Of a DNA stretch of 64,000 nt, positions 32,205 through 44,172 are shown in pieces (positions within the stretch are counted from its first letter, which is position 1; every line of letters begins with the position of its first letter). This stretch comes from Massariosphaeria phaeospora. Its lineage: Eukaryota > Ascomycota > Dothideomycetes > Pleosporales. The DNA lies in contig JAADJZ010000017.1 in NCBI GenBank assembly GCA_011032825.1, positions 372,001 to 436,000 on the forward strand, in the 5' to 3' direction. The notes under the pieces are model-generated. The model saw nothing but the letters and a program-made list of their open reading frames with translations, was not told the origin of the DNA and made no database searches. The translations under genes and the position numbers were made by a program.

Positions 32205-35200
32205 TTACTCCTCGCCCCCCTCCCCAACCGTCCTCTCCCTCTCCCTACAAACCACACACCCCATCCCCACCGCCCTCTTAATAACATGCGCATGCACCAC
32301 CTTCGCGCCCACACTCCTGCCCCACGCCGCCTCGCCTCCGCCTCCCTCTCCCGCCAGCCGCTGCTGCAGCGCCGCAGCGACGCTAGCGCTCGCGCTCGTC
32401 TTAGGCAGCAGGCACGCCAGGTGGAAGACGTGGCCGCAGGCGAAGCCGACGAGCGTATCGCGGCTGCGCGGCACGGGGCCGTCGAGCACGGCGTCTTCGG
32501 CGGGCGTGGGCAGCGCGAAGGCGCGGTGGCAGCCGGTGCAGTGGCCGGGGGGTGCTTCGCTGGAGGGTGGGGCTGGGGGTGGCGGGTCGGGGTTGAGGCC
32601 GGGGGGGAGGGTGGTGGTGGCGGGGCTGGTGATTGTGGCGGCGGTGGGTGCGTTGACGGCTTTTGGCTCGACGTCGACTTTTTCTTCGTCGTGGTGTATG
32701 ACTTCGAATTTGACGGCGCGCTTCTGGCCCGCACGGAGGGTGTCCATGCCGCCGGAGACTTCGCTGCGCAGAACCTTGGCTACGCCTTCGGAGATGGAAT
32801 GTTGGATTTCGTATTCGCGTACCATGCGGCCGATGCCGTCTCTCAGGCCTTCGATTTCAAGGCCTTCGGGAATTCGCCGCACGAGTTGGATGGGATCGAT
32901 TGCAGTTCCTACTTCTTCGAGCAGACCGCGGATGAAGTGAGGCTTGTCCATGGAATATTCGAGCAAGTCGTTCCATAACTCGGGGTCATCCTGCTCTTTG
33001 GCAAAGGAAATGGCGAAGCTGACGTCGGACAGTTTTTCAATGATTAGTAGGAGCGCTCGTTTCGTTTGCCCGGTTTTGGAGAGTATATGGCTGTACAAGT
33101 TTAGTACAATTGTGCAGACAGGAGGAGACTAAAGATCACTCACACTAACTCGGGAATATATTCCCTCTCTTCGCAGATTGCTGTCGCTTTTCCGAGGTCA
33201 TAGCTTTGAGACTCCCTCAGATACTTCTTTAGAAGAGGACGATCGTACTCCGCAAAGAGACTGACCATAAGATCAGCAAACTCTTCGGCCACGATCTTGC
33301 CATCAGCGGCAAGGCGGTCGGCAGCGACACGTTCTTTGGCAGTTGCGGCTTTGCGTTCGTGGGTCTCAGGCTTCCATAAAGATCTCAAGTAGAAGAAAAG
33401 GTATAGTTGGAACGAGGTTCCTTTTTCTTGTAGCTGAGTTACGACTTCAACTGCGGGAACAGTACCACGACAACCTTCATCGACGAGGACACCGATCGCT
33501 TCTTGGGAAGCTTCCTCAAGCTCGGATAGGGGAGCCGATTCTGTTTGCTCCTTCGACACCCGCAGCAAGATGAATCCCGGTATGTCGTCTCGAACAGCTT
33601 CCACGAGATGGAATTCGCGAATGAGTTCCATGGCGGCATCCGCATTCTGAAGGTGTATGTAACACCGCAGAGCCTCTCTTTGGCGACCACTAGCCAGATA
33701 AAGCTTAGCAAGTGCATCTTGGAGAATACGCCAATCCCTGCCTTGTACATTGCCTTCAACAGACTCCTCTGTTACGTCGCCGGTCGATAACTTGCTCTTG
33801 ATCGCTTCGATAACGCTGTTGGTATCGAAAAGCTCAAGATCCCAATCTTCAAGCAGGTGTTTAAATCGTATCCGATCATGGATGATATAGTGACCGAGCA
33901 CCACTTCATACACAAGTGACGGGAGAGGCGGTTGCAGCGGTTTTGTTGGCATATGTGGAGCAATCTCGTTGAAGTGGTTCGATTGTGCGAATTTCCAGAC
34001 CCAATGCTCCCATCTTGCAGAGGTACCAAGAACTCGGCCGGCAATCTTACCTGCCTGTTTCCAATCTCCGGAGTTCACGAGCTGCTGCACCCAGAGGTCT
34101 CCAATGCGTCTCTTTTCTTTTTCGACAGACGAGTTCTGGTTAGCGCGTGTTGCTGATATGGTGGTTTCAGATCTATCATCATCGGCGAAGAAGTCTTGCA
34201 AGCTTCCTTGCTTCTTCAAGGGCGTACCTATAGGGGACGCTTCTGACGTCGACTGGGCAGTAGATGCGATAATCTCGGGATGGTCGTCAAGAAGTTCCCA
34301 AGCGTCTTTGTAGTTCTCATGCTCGAATTCCCAATTGAAATGATCCGTCAGGTCTCTCTTAATGGCCAGAACGCAGTCATATGGGCTTTGGATGAACACT
34401 TTGAGTCCGGCGGTAGCAGCGTTGGGATGGATTTGTGAAAGTCGCTTGGCTGTCAAAGAAGACGACCCGTTTCCTGCGCCCGCAGAAGATACTGATGGTG
34501 CGTTCTTCAATTCGGCACTGCCTGGCATGCTCATGATGCTTGCACCTGAACTGAAGATTCGTGCAGCACTTATTCCGGCATCCCGAATACCACCCCCAAG
34601 CGCTTCGAGTGCACCTCTTTGGGCGGGCGTCATAGTACTGGGGTGTGGCACATACAAGGTACCAAGATGGTAATCGGCCGCAGACAGGCTTTCGAACCTA
34701 CTAACTGTTAATGAATCTACTTCGACTTCGTCGGAGGTTGCAGCGTCTATGAGCTTGAGCTCGGGAGAGAGCCCGTTTGTCCGCCGGTGGACTCCACGCT
34801 TTGGAGTCGTCTCGGTCGTAGCGATCGGATTGTTGTCGTCATCGCGAGTCCGATACGCTAGAACTAAAAGCAAGGAAGGGGTATAAAGCGATATGCCAGA
34901 AACAATGCAGTCATCAAACCGAAGGCTTTAGCGTATGTTAGCGATATAGGGGCAGTGGGCCTGTCCAACTTACAAATGGACGATTTCGGCGCTCCCGACC
35001 GATCTCTCACCGACGTCTTTGCCAACGCCAGCTCCGCCAAGGTTGACGTGGACTACCCAGGCCGCATCACCCCATCCAATCACTAATTTCTCGACCTTCA
35101 ACTTTTTCGGAAGTTTCGGAGGTTTCGGAGGCTTGTCTGACCTCTGGTGCGGCAGAGTTGAGTTGGCCTTTTCCGCGGTGTGGTGGCCATTCATGCTGAT

Positions 35201-36374
35201 AATCGCGTCGTCGTCGGATTCCAAGTATTTATCATCCACCCACTCGAGACGAGCTTTCCACACACCAGCCATATCCTCCCACACGCGGCGATTAGGCTTG
35301 TCGATAAACCCTATCCTCTTCCATGCGGACTCGGAATCGGCACTGTCCAACTTCACGTTGGTTCTCATGATGCGGATGCCGTGCTCGTTGACCCAGGCCA
35401 CATATTTTCCCGACAGTGACCATTTGATAGCGGTAATGCTGCCTTCTCCAGAGTGCAGGATTACGTCTCTGCCCGAGTGTCCACTCAGTCCAATTGCACC
35501 AAGCCATCCCTGCGCTGCCGCTGCTGCTTGGTTGGTATTCGCATTCGAACGGACTCCTGCCTGGCCGCCCGTGGTCAGAATGAGCTCTCCAGCCAAGCCG
35601 CCGGAGAGGTAGGACCGATCGGACTTGTACTCGGGCGACAGCGCGACGGCCTGGACTGGGCGGGCGAAATTTCGTAGCGTGACGTCTTTGGGGTCAGTCA
35701 ACGACGAGACGCAGACGTGGCCATCTATCGATGCGGATGCGATATAGATCTGATTCGAAGGTGTAGCTGGCACGGGGGGTTGGCGGGGCGTGCGGGGCGA
35801 CGACGCAGCGCCGCCTGATGTCGGCGCCTGCCTGGGGGGCGTCTCGGATCGCTCGAGGCTTCTCTGGGGTGAGCCGGCGGCGAGGATGGGTAGCGGAGGC
35901 AGCAACGGCGAGATGGATAGGGCAGTCACCGAGGCCGCGGGATGTGCGTTGTAGGTGCGTAGCGGTTGGAACGAGGGAAGCGTCACGACATGCTGCTGGA
36001 GTCAGTCCAGCTGGCGGGAAGCTCTAGCAAGCCACCAGCACTCACGATATTGCCATTATGGGTGCCGATGATCTGTCTCCAGTTTAGCAGACGCATTGCG
36101 ACGTGGGACAGCGCCTGGGCCGTACCATTTTGTCGCCGCCGACCATGAAGGTGCTCGTCGCGTCGCCATTGCGATACGCCGAGGCCAGACTCGTCGTCAG
36201 GCGCGTGTACTTGAGCTTCGGCTCCTCGTCTGCCTCATCCTCGTCGTCGTCGTCGTCGTCGTCGGCGTCTGAATCCTGCTCGGCGCTGTCTGCGGCCGGG
36301 TTCGCAGCGTGGTGCAGCGTGGACGCGTCGCGTGCGGGCGCCGTGGGCTCGACGTCGGGGGACTCCGCAGCCAT
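32205..36374 (-). CDS. VPS41: VPS41, HOPS tethering complex subunit
   Basis: Five exons: 36374-36126, 36072-36046 (27 bp), 35992-34974, 34925-33144 and 33090-32205; about 1,320 residues. The acidic N-terminus (a run of Asp/Glu coded by GTC repeats) leads into EPKLKYTRLTTSLASAY and IIGTHNGNI, the first blade of the WD/beta-propeller. Later come HFLRFDDCIVSGISLYTPSL, the CHCR part (WELLDDHPEI, YIHLQNADAAMELI, YIPELVHILSKTGQTKRALL) and a C-terminal RING-like zinc site (CTGC..CGHVFHLAC..CVVC). Vps41 brings late endosomes and autophagosomes to the vacuole through Ypt7/Rab7 binding and membrane sensing. All introns keep frame. It is longer than average for the family because of low-complexity linkers. 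Confidence 0.92.
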
Positions 36375-36623
36375 GCTGGATGCATCAGCTGCGGTCGGTG
36401 TAGAGGGCGCCGGCAGAGCTCCGGGGGTGAGGTGTGAAGCTCACGCTGGGCTGGTGGTGACGATGCTCTGGCGACGAACCGACGCCCAATGACATCGGCT
36501 GCCAAGCCAAATGGCCGCGGCAGTGTGCTTGAAATATCCGTCTAACAATCGTGCCACTTCGCTCGCTGTTCCCGCCATTCCCTTTGCCGCGACCACCATG
36601 CTCCGAGTTTCCCTCCGCTGGCG
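36375..36623. promoter_or_regulatory. short divergent promoter, VPS41 / RMND1-like
   Basis: 249 bp between start codons on opposite strands, so both promoters overlap. No clear TATA box. Confidence 0.5.
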
Positions 36624-38079
36624 ATGAATCTGTTCCGGCCCAATGCCTTGAAATCCCTGGGCAGGAGCTTTGCTCCTGCGACGCACGCATCGCTTCTCCG
36701 AACCTCCGCCAGAGCACGACCCTCGCCTTCGCTATGGCCGTGGCAAGCCATTTCGCCTCGGCCGTTGACTACCACCAAGAGTCCGCAAAAGAAGGTCGAC
36801 TTCACGCAGAAGCAAGAGCCGGGAAGTGAGAATGGCCCAAAGGACGAGTCTACGAAGCCATCGCCAAAACACGAGCGGAAGGGTCACCGGACAAACGCCT
36901 CCAAAACGTCGTCCCTGAGAAGAGTCGCCGTGGAAGCGCAGCGATCGCGAGAGCTGGTCAAAGGACGGGGGGCGAAGCGATTTGTGGATCCCGATGCCGA
37001 GACGAAGGTGGGTTCAAACATGCTGTGGACTGCGGGCGGGTGGCTAAAAGACGTATCAGACAGTCACCGCTTATTGCGCCGCTGAAACGTACAACATCGC
37101 GACTGCTGCTCGACTAGTCAAAGCCGAAGGATACGAGCTCGATCCATGCCAGACCGGCCTATACCCGCAAGTCATCCATGTCCAGACCTCGGAGAAGCCG
37201 TCCGAGGTCAAGGACTACCAGCAGGGCGACATCTTCATCTTCCCGTCTGGCACCATGGTGACTTGGAACGTCCGAGAGAGGGAGGCGCTCAATCTGGTGA
37301 ACCGTGTCCTGCCCAAATCCGCTGAAGGATCCCATCTAGACATGCTGGAGACGGAGGATCTCGATTATCTAGAAGACCTGGCACATGAAACTAGCCAGAT
37401 CGTCGGCGACACCATCATTCTCGGTACCAAGGCCGAGTCTGAGAGCTCGGAATCCCACAAGGATAGCAAGCTCGGTGAAGGGGAACAACGTCACGAAGTG
37501 GACACTGTCCTTGCCAAAATCGCCTTCTCTTCAGGCCTAGCTCGATCGACAAAGCTAGCTGTTCTAGAAAGCCTTCTCAGCGCATACCAGCATTCCACCC
37601 GACAAATCCCCACCATGCTAGCCAACGGAGAAAACATGCCCCTCGGCAGAAAAAACCTCCCGTTCACCCGGTCCTTCATCCTCCGCAAAACGGGAGAGCT
37701 GCTCAGCATCCGGGCCCAACTCAATCTCTACTCCGAACTCACAGACTCATTGCCCGACATCTTCTGGGACAGCCGGCATGAGCTGGGTCTAGGCGAGTAC
37801 TACGAGCAAGTCGGCCGCGCGCTCGACGTCGGAGTCCGCATCCGGGTCCTGAACGAGAAGATCGGATTCGCGCAGGAGATTGCGAGCGTGCTCCGCGAAT
37901 CGCTCAGCGAGAAGCACGGTCTGCGCCTGGAGTGGGCCATCATCGCGCTGATTGCTGTCGAGGTCGTGCTGGAGTTCTATCGCCACTGGAAGGAGACGCA
38001 AGAGCGAGACGACCCGGATGGTGCGGAGGCGCTACTACGCCGGTTTTTCCGGGAAGTTGCTAAAAGAGGAGACAGTTAG
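36624..38079 (+). CDS. mitochondrial inner-membrane protein, RMND1/Mrx10-like (DUF155)
   Basis: Two exons, 36624-37007 and 37060-38079, with a GTGGGT..CAG intron in phase 0; 467 residues. The first 50 residues lack acidic residues and are rich in Arg, Ser and Ala (MNLFRPNALKSLGRSFAPAT), a typical mitochondrial presequence. The DUF155 domain starts at TVTAYCAAETYN and contains GDIFIFPSGTMVTWN, LARSTKLAVLESLL and IFWDSRHELGLGEYYEQV. A transmembrane helix close to the C-terminus reads LEWAIIALIAVEVVLEF. Human RMND1 and yeast Mrx10 (YDR282C) are mitochondrial proteins tied to organelle translation. An alternative acceptor four bases downstream would break the frame, so the one used here is preferred. 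Confidence 0.87.
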
Positions 38080-38917
38080 GTTTTGTGCGTTTTGATACCC
38101 CACTCAATAGATTATCGTCTTTATTATCGTGCTATTTACCCCTCCTATGCAGCGCAATGCTGGCGTGATTGACCCGGCTTGCTGTACAGCGGTACTACCA
38201 AGAGAAATGTTGCACTCTCCGATACATAGTTTGAGGGTGGGAGGAAGTGGGAGGGACCGTCAGCAGAAAGAGAGTCCGTACACTTGCGTAGACCTCATCG
38301 ACATAACGCTCGTCAAGAGTAGCAGTGGTAGCACGATAGCCGCGGATGCAAAAAAAAACTAGCACATCAAAGAGGCGTGTCTCGCAACGTCCTATTCCAC
38401 TTACACACGTCAGCCCTGTTGACCGTTCAATGTCTCTAATCATCAGCAAGTAAAACACACACCAACCAAGACTACAACCTCGCTGAAACATATAGAAACT
38501 CAGCGCCTACTACACCCACATCCACACCCACAGCATTCATATCCAGTTATCTCATTGCGTTCACAGCATTCTACTCCGTCTTTATCTCATAATGCTTTGC
38601 CATGTATTGTCTCTGGTCCAGCACGAACAAGCATACTCCCTCAGTGTCTGTCTGTCTGTCTGTCTGTCTTAGACACAGGTGTCAGTGTCAGCCACTTCCA
38701 GTGAGTGCTTGATCCACTTCGCTTCGCTTCACACCTGAGCACAGTAGGTAGGTAGGTATAAAACATGTACTGTCATGCAGAGTAGACGATCAATCCATCG
38801 CTTATCCAGAAACACACAACTCAACTCAACTCAACCTAACTGGACCATCACCAAGCTAACCCAACCCAACCACGCCAACATGCCCACCAACCCCCCTCCC
38901 CCGCCAAACGCTCATAG
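38080..38917. other. intergenic region with TGTC microsatellite
   Basis: About 840 bp. A (TGTC)n run at about 38645-38669 and repeats of CTCAACTCAAC near 38818-38835. The missing first exon of the next gene may lie here. Confidence 0.4.
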
Positions 38918-39592
38918 ACTCGTACCGCCCCACCTACAGAGCCAACGACTCCTACCGCCCTGACAGACACGACTACCACACCACCACCACCACCACCGTC
39001 GCGAACGACTACACGCACGACTACACGGCGCTCAAGCAGCAAATCCTCAGTACGCACGCTCTCCTCTCCTTTCCCTTCTCCTTCCTTCCCCCTTTCTCCC
39101 TTCCTCACACTAACACCCACCCACCCAGCCAACACCCGCGCCCTCTCCCTCTCCCCTGCCGCTCACCCGCACTACGACATCCTGACCTACCGCCTTCCGC
39201 ACCTAAACACCCACCACCACTACGCCGCCCTCATCGCCTACACCTCCTCCTCTTCCTCCTTCTCTACCTCTGACAACGGGCCATGGACGCTGTTGAGAAC
39301 CGAGGGGAGTCGGACGCGTAGCGACGCGCTGGAGGGGTTGGCGGAGTGGGTGGAGGATCGGGTGGGGATGATTGTGGGTATGTATTGACTGCTTGTTTCT
39401 GGTTTGCACGGGACTCGGTAAGTTGTTCTTGTTGTAGAGTGTAGGCTAATAGTTTGGGATATAGGGTGTATGGACGAGGGGGATGTGGGGCGGGTGAAGA
39501 GGGGGGCGGAGGACGACAATTACGGGGAGAGCGAGGAGAGCGAGGAGAGCGAGGAGAGCGAGTTGGAGGAGGGGGAGGTTAGGGAGTACTGA
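38918..39592 (+). CDS. small-gene family member P1 (uncharacterised)
   Basis: Three exons supported by frame and splice sites: from a probable acceptor CATAG to 39049, 39129-39377 and 39465-39592. The start codon is not resolved: the ATG at 38880 is out of frame, and a short upstream exon is likely. Visible protein: a Tyr/Asp/Thr-rich stretch, then the family core YTALKQQILTNTRALSL, HYDILTYRLP, YAALIAYT, LLRTEGSRTRSDALEGL, and a Glu/Ser tail with ESE repeats. The intron at 39050-39128 is phase 1 just after QQIL, the same place as in the related genes P2, P3, P4 and P6. Function unknown; no signal peptide or membrane segment seen. Confidence 0.55.
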
Positions 39593-39973
39593 ACTGAGGG
39601 TGGGGGGTAGAGCGGAGTTTGGGTGGAGGAACAGATCAGAACTTCACCTTCGTGTGATGTGAGGGTTTAGCATCTGTTCCTCATGGACTGTACATGTAGA
39701 CATGTACCAACCTGCCCTGCAAGCACACAGTTACGAAACACATCACACATTGAACTTATGAGTTTCCTCTGTCCCCACGCATCAGTCCTACCTTATTTAT
39801 GCACGCATGCCTGCAATTAGCTACGAGTAACCTCTTATAAAAGACACACAAGAAATTCTCGAATATCCTCATCACACCTACCTCCTTCCCCACTTCTACT
39901 ATATGCCAAAACCCCCGCACTACCTACATCCTCGCCCGCTCAAATCGAAAGTCCCTCACTCACTCACTCTCCC

Positions 39974-40899
39974 CTAAAACCCCTCCCTCCTCTCAACCAA
40001 GCGCCGGAAACTCGCACTGCTCCTAAGATTCACATGTTTATCGCCTTCAAGAACAGCGGGGCTGTGAGTTAGCTGTCTTCCAGGGGAGACGTCGTGCACA
40101 CCCAGGTGGCTACCTTGCGTTGATGTCCTACTGTGGTCGATGGAGCTGGGACTGTTGTTGAAGTTACGGGTATAGCTGGCGCGGTTGCAGTTTGTGGGTC
40201 CGTTCTGGACGTTGGAGTGTGTGGAGTTGGCGGGGGGGTTGCTGATGGCTGGCTGGCTGGAGGGAAGGTGGGAGTGTGGGGAGGTACGGGGAGGTAGGAC
40301 GTCGAGGCCATGCGAGCTGTCCTGCGGATCCGGCAATGCTTCGTTGGACTCGGACTCAGGTCCAGTATGTGAGAGTCTCCCAATCGCTTGGTGCCGTTGT
40401 CCACCATAACCGCGCCTCGCACCACCATCTACCTCGTCTGCACATCCCACGCCTCGCACCTCCCTATCAGTCGAGCTAGGACTTTCCGCGCTCCTGCCAG
40501 ATCTTACAAGAGTCTGTGGACCGCAAGCGCTGACTCTGAATCCCGTGCGAACCGGCCAGCTGCCCAGCAGCGTATTAACATGTCTCTGCAGCTGGAACTG
40601 CAAGTCGAGCATCGCGCCGATTGGGGACGTCGCCCGCGCGCTGCGGCACAAGATCACACCCTCGGCTGGTGTGGAGCGGGTCAGCACCACGACTGCGACT
40701 TTGAAGATGTCGGCGTCTGAGCGGAAGGTGATGAGCTTGAGAAAGCCTGAGGGCCCGGGGTGGACGATGCGGGCGTGCGCTATGTGTGATATTTAGCGTT
40801 TAACAGTTTCGAGAAGGAAGTGACGGGATGGGACTTACAGAGGATTGTCTCCTCGAGGTGCATGTAATGGTTTATCTGCCCAGTTGCTGGTACCGCCAT
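39974..40899 (-). CDS. small-gene family member P2 (uncharacterised)
   Basis: Two exons: 40899-40839 and 40779-39974, with a 59-bp GTAAGT..TAG intron in phase 1; about 288 residues. The core is YMHLEETILSHARIVH, then LKLITFRSDADIFKVAVVVL, VILCRSARATSP and a helical LQFQLQRHVNTLLG. The second half is Ser/Pro/Asn-rich and probably disordered. A small intron near 40110-40070 could alter the tail. The core, intron position and phase match the neighbouring genes P3 and P4. Function unknown. Confidence 0.6.
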
Positions 40900-41254
40900 G
40901 TTAGTTATCTTATGTAGCTTGAGGTGTTGGAGTCGGTTATATAGAGAGATTGATAGACAGAAACGAGATGTGTGCGGTTTTCTTGTACTTGCTTTAGAGG
41001 CTTGATCGAATTGATTGTGCTGGTTCGGGTTTGTACCAAGAAACTAATCCGGCTTGTGATATGTACCAACTTTGTTTAGCTTTTGGAGCAAGCAATCTAT
41101 ACAGAGAGATTGATATGGGTTGGCTTGACTCGCGGGTTAGGCTGGCAATCACAGATAACGACCCTTCTTTCAGTGAATTCATATCCCTTCGCAAACTTGT
41201 TCAAACCTTAGGTCCAACGCGTTGGAAGAACAACCGAACCGATATTAATATCAG
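40900..41254. other. intergenic region P2/P3
   Basis: 355 bp. Contains a near-repeat, AGAGAGATTGATA, at about 40943 and again at 41103. Nothing else seen. Confidence 0.35.
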
Positions 41255-42095
41255 TTATGGAAGCCCGCGTCTCTGGCTAGGTTTCCGATGATCTTTGGTA
41301 GGGCTCATAAGTCTGGGCTCAACCTGAATGGGTTTCCGATATGGCTCATATCCGTCCCTATAGATGGGAGACAGAGGCTTTCGATAAGGCCTGTACGCAA
41401 GCGGTGAGACAGCGGGGAGGCTTTCGACAAGGTCTCCGTGATGGTGTCCTGTCGCCTTCGGCTGCTCGCGAAAGATGGCCGGGATGACCACAGGAGTGGA
41501 GCGCGTGCGTTGGATGGCGGGCGGTGTTGGTTGCTCTTTCCACGCAAGGCGGGATTCAAGCGTATTTAGGGGTGGTGAAGGAGTACGAGGAAGTGATGAT
41601 CCCGGAAAGTAACTACTGGCGGGGAAGTGTTGCCCAACGTTGGTCTGGCTGTTCTTTGCTGTCGGAGTTCGATCGCAGTCTGGTATCTCGCTAGGATAGC
41701 CCACCTTACCACCAACGACACTGGAATGTAAATATAGCCCAATATCTTGTTCCATGCCTTCCAGTAGATCTCGCAATGCATCGACACGGCGGTTTTTCAT
41801 CCCAGTTTTGCGAAGGAGGATCCCTTCCGTAGAGCCGCTCGGACCTGAATATGCTGCAAGAGTGGCCTGAACACGATCGCCGCTCCCAAACGAAGTCTCA
41901 CGGGAGGTTATGACAGTATAACCATGGTGTAGCACACGGGGTGAGGCTCCATGCAGAATGGGCGCATTAGCTACCGTGACATATTAGATTGGACGGTCGG
42001 TCGTAATGAACGATGATTATCTTACCCAAGATTCTAGCCCGAAGATGGTTGTACTCTAGTGCGTCTTCTCGATGGTAGGAACCGTTGTGGGTCAT
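41255..42095 (-). CDS. small-gene family member P3 (uncharacterised)
   Basis: Two exons: 42095-42026 (70 bp) and 41970-41255, with a 55-bp GTAAGA..TAG intron in phase 1; 261 residues from MTHNGSYHREDALE. The core is YNHLRARILANAPILHG, then HHGYTVITSRETSF, RVQATLAAYSG, ILLRKTG and RVDALRDLLEGMEQDIG. The tail is Pro/Arg/Tyr-rich with two copies of a YxPYRKP motif (RPYRKPLSPIYRDGYEPYRKP). Exon 1 has exactly the same length as that of P4, supporting common ancestry. Function unknown. Confidence 0.65.
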
Positions 42096-42658
42096 ATTGG
42101 TCTTCGGACACTGCGTGTAGTTTGCTAGCAGTACGTGCTGAAAATGAATGGTTATAGTGACGTGATTTGAGCTGTCGCGTCATGGAAGGTCCGAGCATTA
42201 ACTGTTTGAATCGTGTATCATTTCACTCTTTCACCTTACAAGTAATTATTGAGTGGCGAGCGGACTATATGGCCCATGATAGGTTCGGCATGGGCAATCC
42301 ATGTAGGGCGTTGACCCGCAAACCGAATCAGACGACGGTGAAAGGGACCGCGGCGCAACTTTTGATATACATGGAAGTAAGGTAAGCATATCTCCCGCGA
42401 ACGGGCTATGTTGGAAGACGTGAGGTTTCGGTTCCAAAATTGTGTTGCAGTAAATCAGTCGAACCAGCAATAGCGTCCAATCAGATTGGTATTCTTCACT
42501 ACGCAGATTCAGGCGTTCTCCAGACGATGAAAAAGAGTACAAAATGACGTTGGGAGATGCGAGGGGAAACCGAAGTGTGAATTTGCTTTTGACATTCTTC
42601 GACCCTAAGCCTGTTCAGGAATAGCTTCATTGCACCTGCCACCTCCATCGCACCCATC
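42096..42658. other. intergenic region P3/P4
   Basis: 563 bp, no supported gene or remnant of a further family copy recognised. Confidence 0.35.
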
Positions 42659-43031
42659 TCAAGTCCACAACTGCTCCTCCAACTTCTTCAATAGATCTTC
42701 CATCGCAGCATTTTGCGTTGGCTTCGAGGCACTCCGGCTCAGCACCTTGCTCGCTATGTCAACCTTGCCTGAAGCCTCCTTGACATTCTCGTCGTAGCCA
42801 ACCAAGCTGACACGAAACTCGCCGCGGCTCCCAGCCTTCCTGCTGGTTGCGACGTCATAGGAGCGGGGACGACCACTTATCGAGCCACCGTGCAGCAGCT
42901 TTGCATTTGCTGCGCCTGTCAGTTTATATGTGCTCGACGTCAGTGGGCGATGGTGACGCACATAGAACCATGGTCTTGAGATGGAAGTAGGTCTCGAGCG
43001 AGTCGGGTGTGATTTTGGAAGCGGTAGCCAT
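42659..43031 (-). CDS. small-gene family member P4, compact form (uncharacterised)
   Basis: Two exons: 43031-42962 (70 bp) and 42915-42659, with a 46-bp GTGCGT..CAG intron in phase 1; 108 residues from MATASKITPDSLET. This is the shortest member and consists almost only of the core: YFHLKTMVLCAANAKLLHG, SYDVATSRKAGS, FRVSLVGYD, a Ser-rich linker and a final helix MEDLLKKLEEQLWT. It therefore defines the likely domain borders of the family. Function unknown. Confidence 0.65.
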
Positions 43032-43427
43032 TGCGGGATGGATAATTCGAGAAATTATGTGAGCACCATATGGCAGGAGGAGAGAAGAGGATATGAAGAG
43101 GTAAAGATTAAGGATGAATAGTGAATGCTTGCTTATATAGGACCCATCGGGATTATGTACCCCCAACCTGTTTTCTGGCGCACGGAACCACTTACGCAAT
43201 CCGTTTTTCAGGCTCCGCCTATATGCACCAATGTGGCGCTCAAACGCAACTGCAGAAGAATCATCACGCGGCTTGCGCATTTCACCGTTCTTGTTTGTGC
43301 TTGGGGTAGAACTCCTTCTCAACGCCTGACCCGCAAGCGCCATCTTGAAAGATCCGAAACGCTCCTGAAATAAATTTGAATCTCCTGTCGCGACCGAAAA
43401 CTCTCAAGTTCCCTCACGGTGGTATCG
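43032..43427. other. intergenic region P4/P5
   Basis: About 400 bp, with no gene I can support. Confidence 0.35.
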
Positions 43428-44172
43428 CTAGTTGTCCCTGCGACGACTGAAATAGCTATCGCTATCAGCCCGCGGACCCCTCGGAACTCCATCGTAGCGA
43501 ACTTCAGGAGCACGGCTTTGCAGCGGCACGGTGTCATCGCAAGGACGGTCATCATGTTTGCGGGGAGTCTTGTAATCGTAGAGCTCGAAGATGCCATCAT
43601 CACTGATAGCTCCCTGCTGGTGATAGAAGATGTCGCCAATGTTGACCTTGCCTATCGCGAATCAGCAGCTGCTTAACCATGGCAGGATCTCTAGAGTACT
43701 TACGGAATAGGGCGCCGCAATCTTTCTGCAGACCGTCGACGAGGATTCGCGTAGCTTGGACGGGGTCGTCGTGGATCTCGCCGCGCAGAGCCTTGCTGGC
43801 GCCTTCGTAGCTGCAGGTGAGGAACGCGCCGTACTTTTCATCCGGCACGCTGTAGCTGACGACGAAGTCTACGCCAAATCGTCAGTAAAGAGGAAGCCGT
43901 AAACTGGAAAGAAGGTGGTGCATACCGTAGAACTTCTTGAACTCGCTGCCGTACAGAACCTTAGCGTGGCTGAGGCCTACCATCTTGAGATCCGAGTACA
44001 TCCTAACCTGCTCGGATTAGCAAAACCGACAACGGCACAGCGAGCGGGCTATACGAACTCTCACTGGGTCGTCCAGCCAGGTGCTCGGCTCGGCGGCCGT
44101 AGTTGCGGTGGCGCTGCCGCTGTCCATGGCTGCTTGGTTCATGAGCGCGGTGGTAGTGTTGGCGAATTCCAT
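43428..44172 (-). CDS. small-gene family member P5 (uncharacterised, different intron pattern)
   Basis: Four exons: 44172-44065, 44007-43926, 43868-43704 and 43651-43428; 192 residues from MEFANTTTALMNQ. The core is YSDLKMVGLSHAKVLYG, then FYDFVVSYSVPDEKYGAFLTCSYEG and a helix with ATRILVDGLQKDCGAL. A C-terminal extension follows (KVNIGDIFYHQQGAISDDG.., ending SRRRDN). All four exons join in frame with GTGAGA, GTATGC and GTAAGT donors. Unlike the other members there is no intron inside the core's first helix, while three introns lie elsewhere. Function unknown. Confidence 0.6.
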
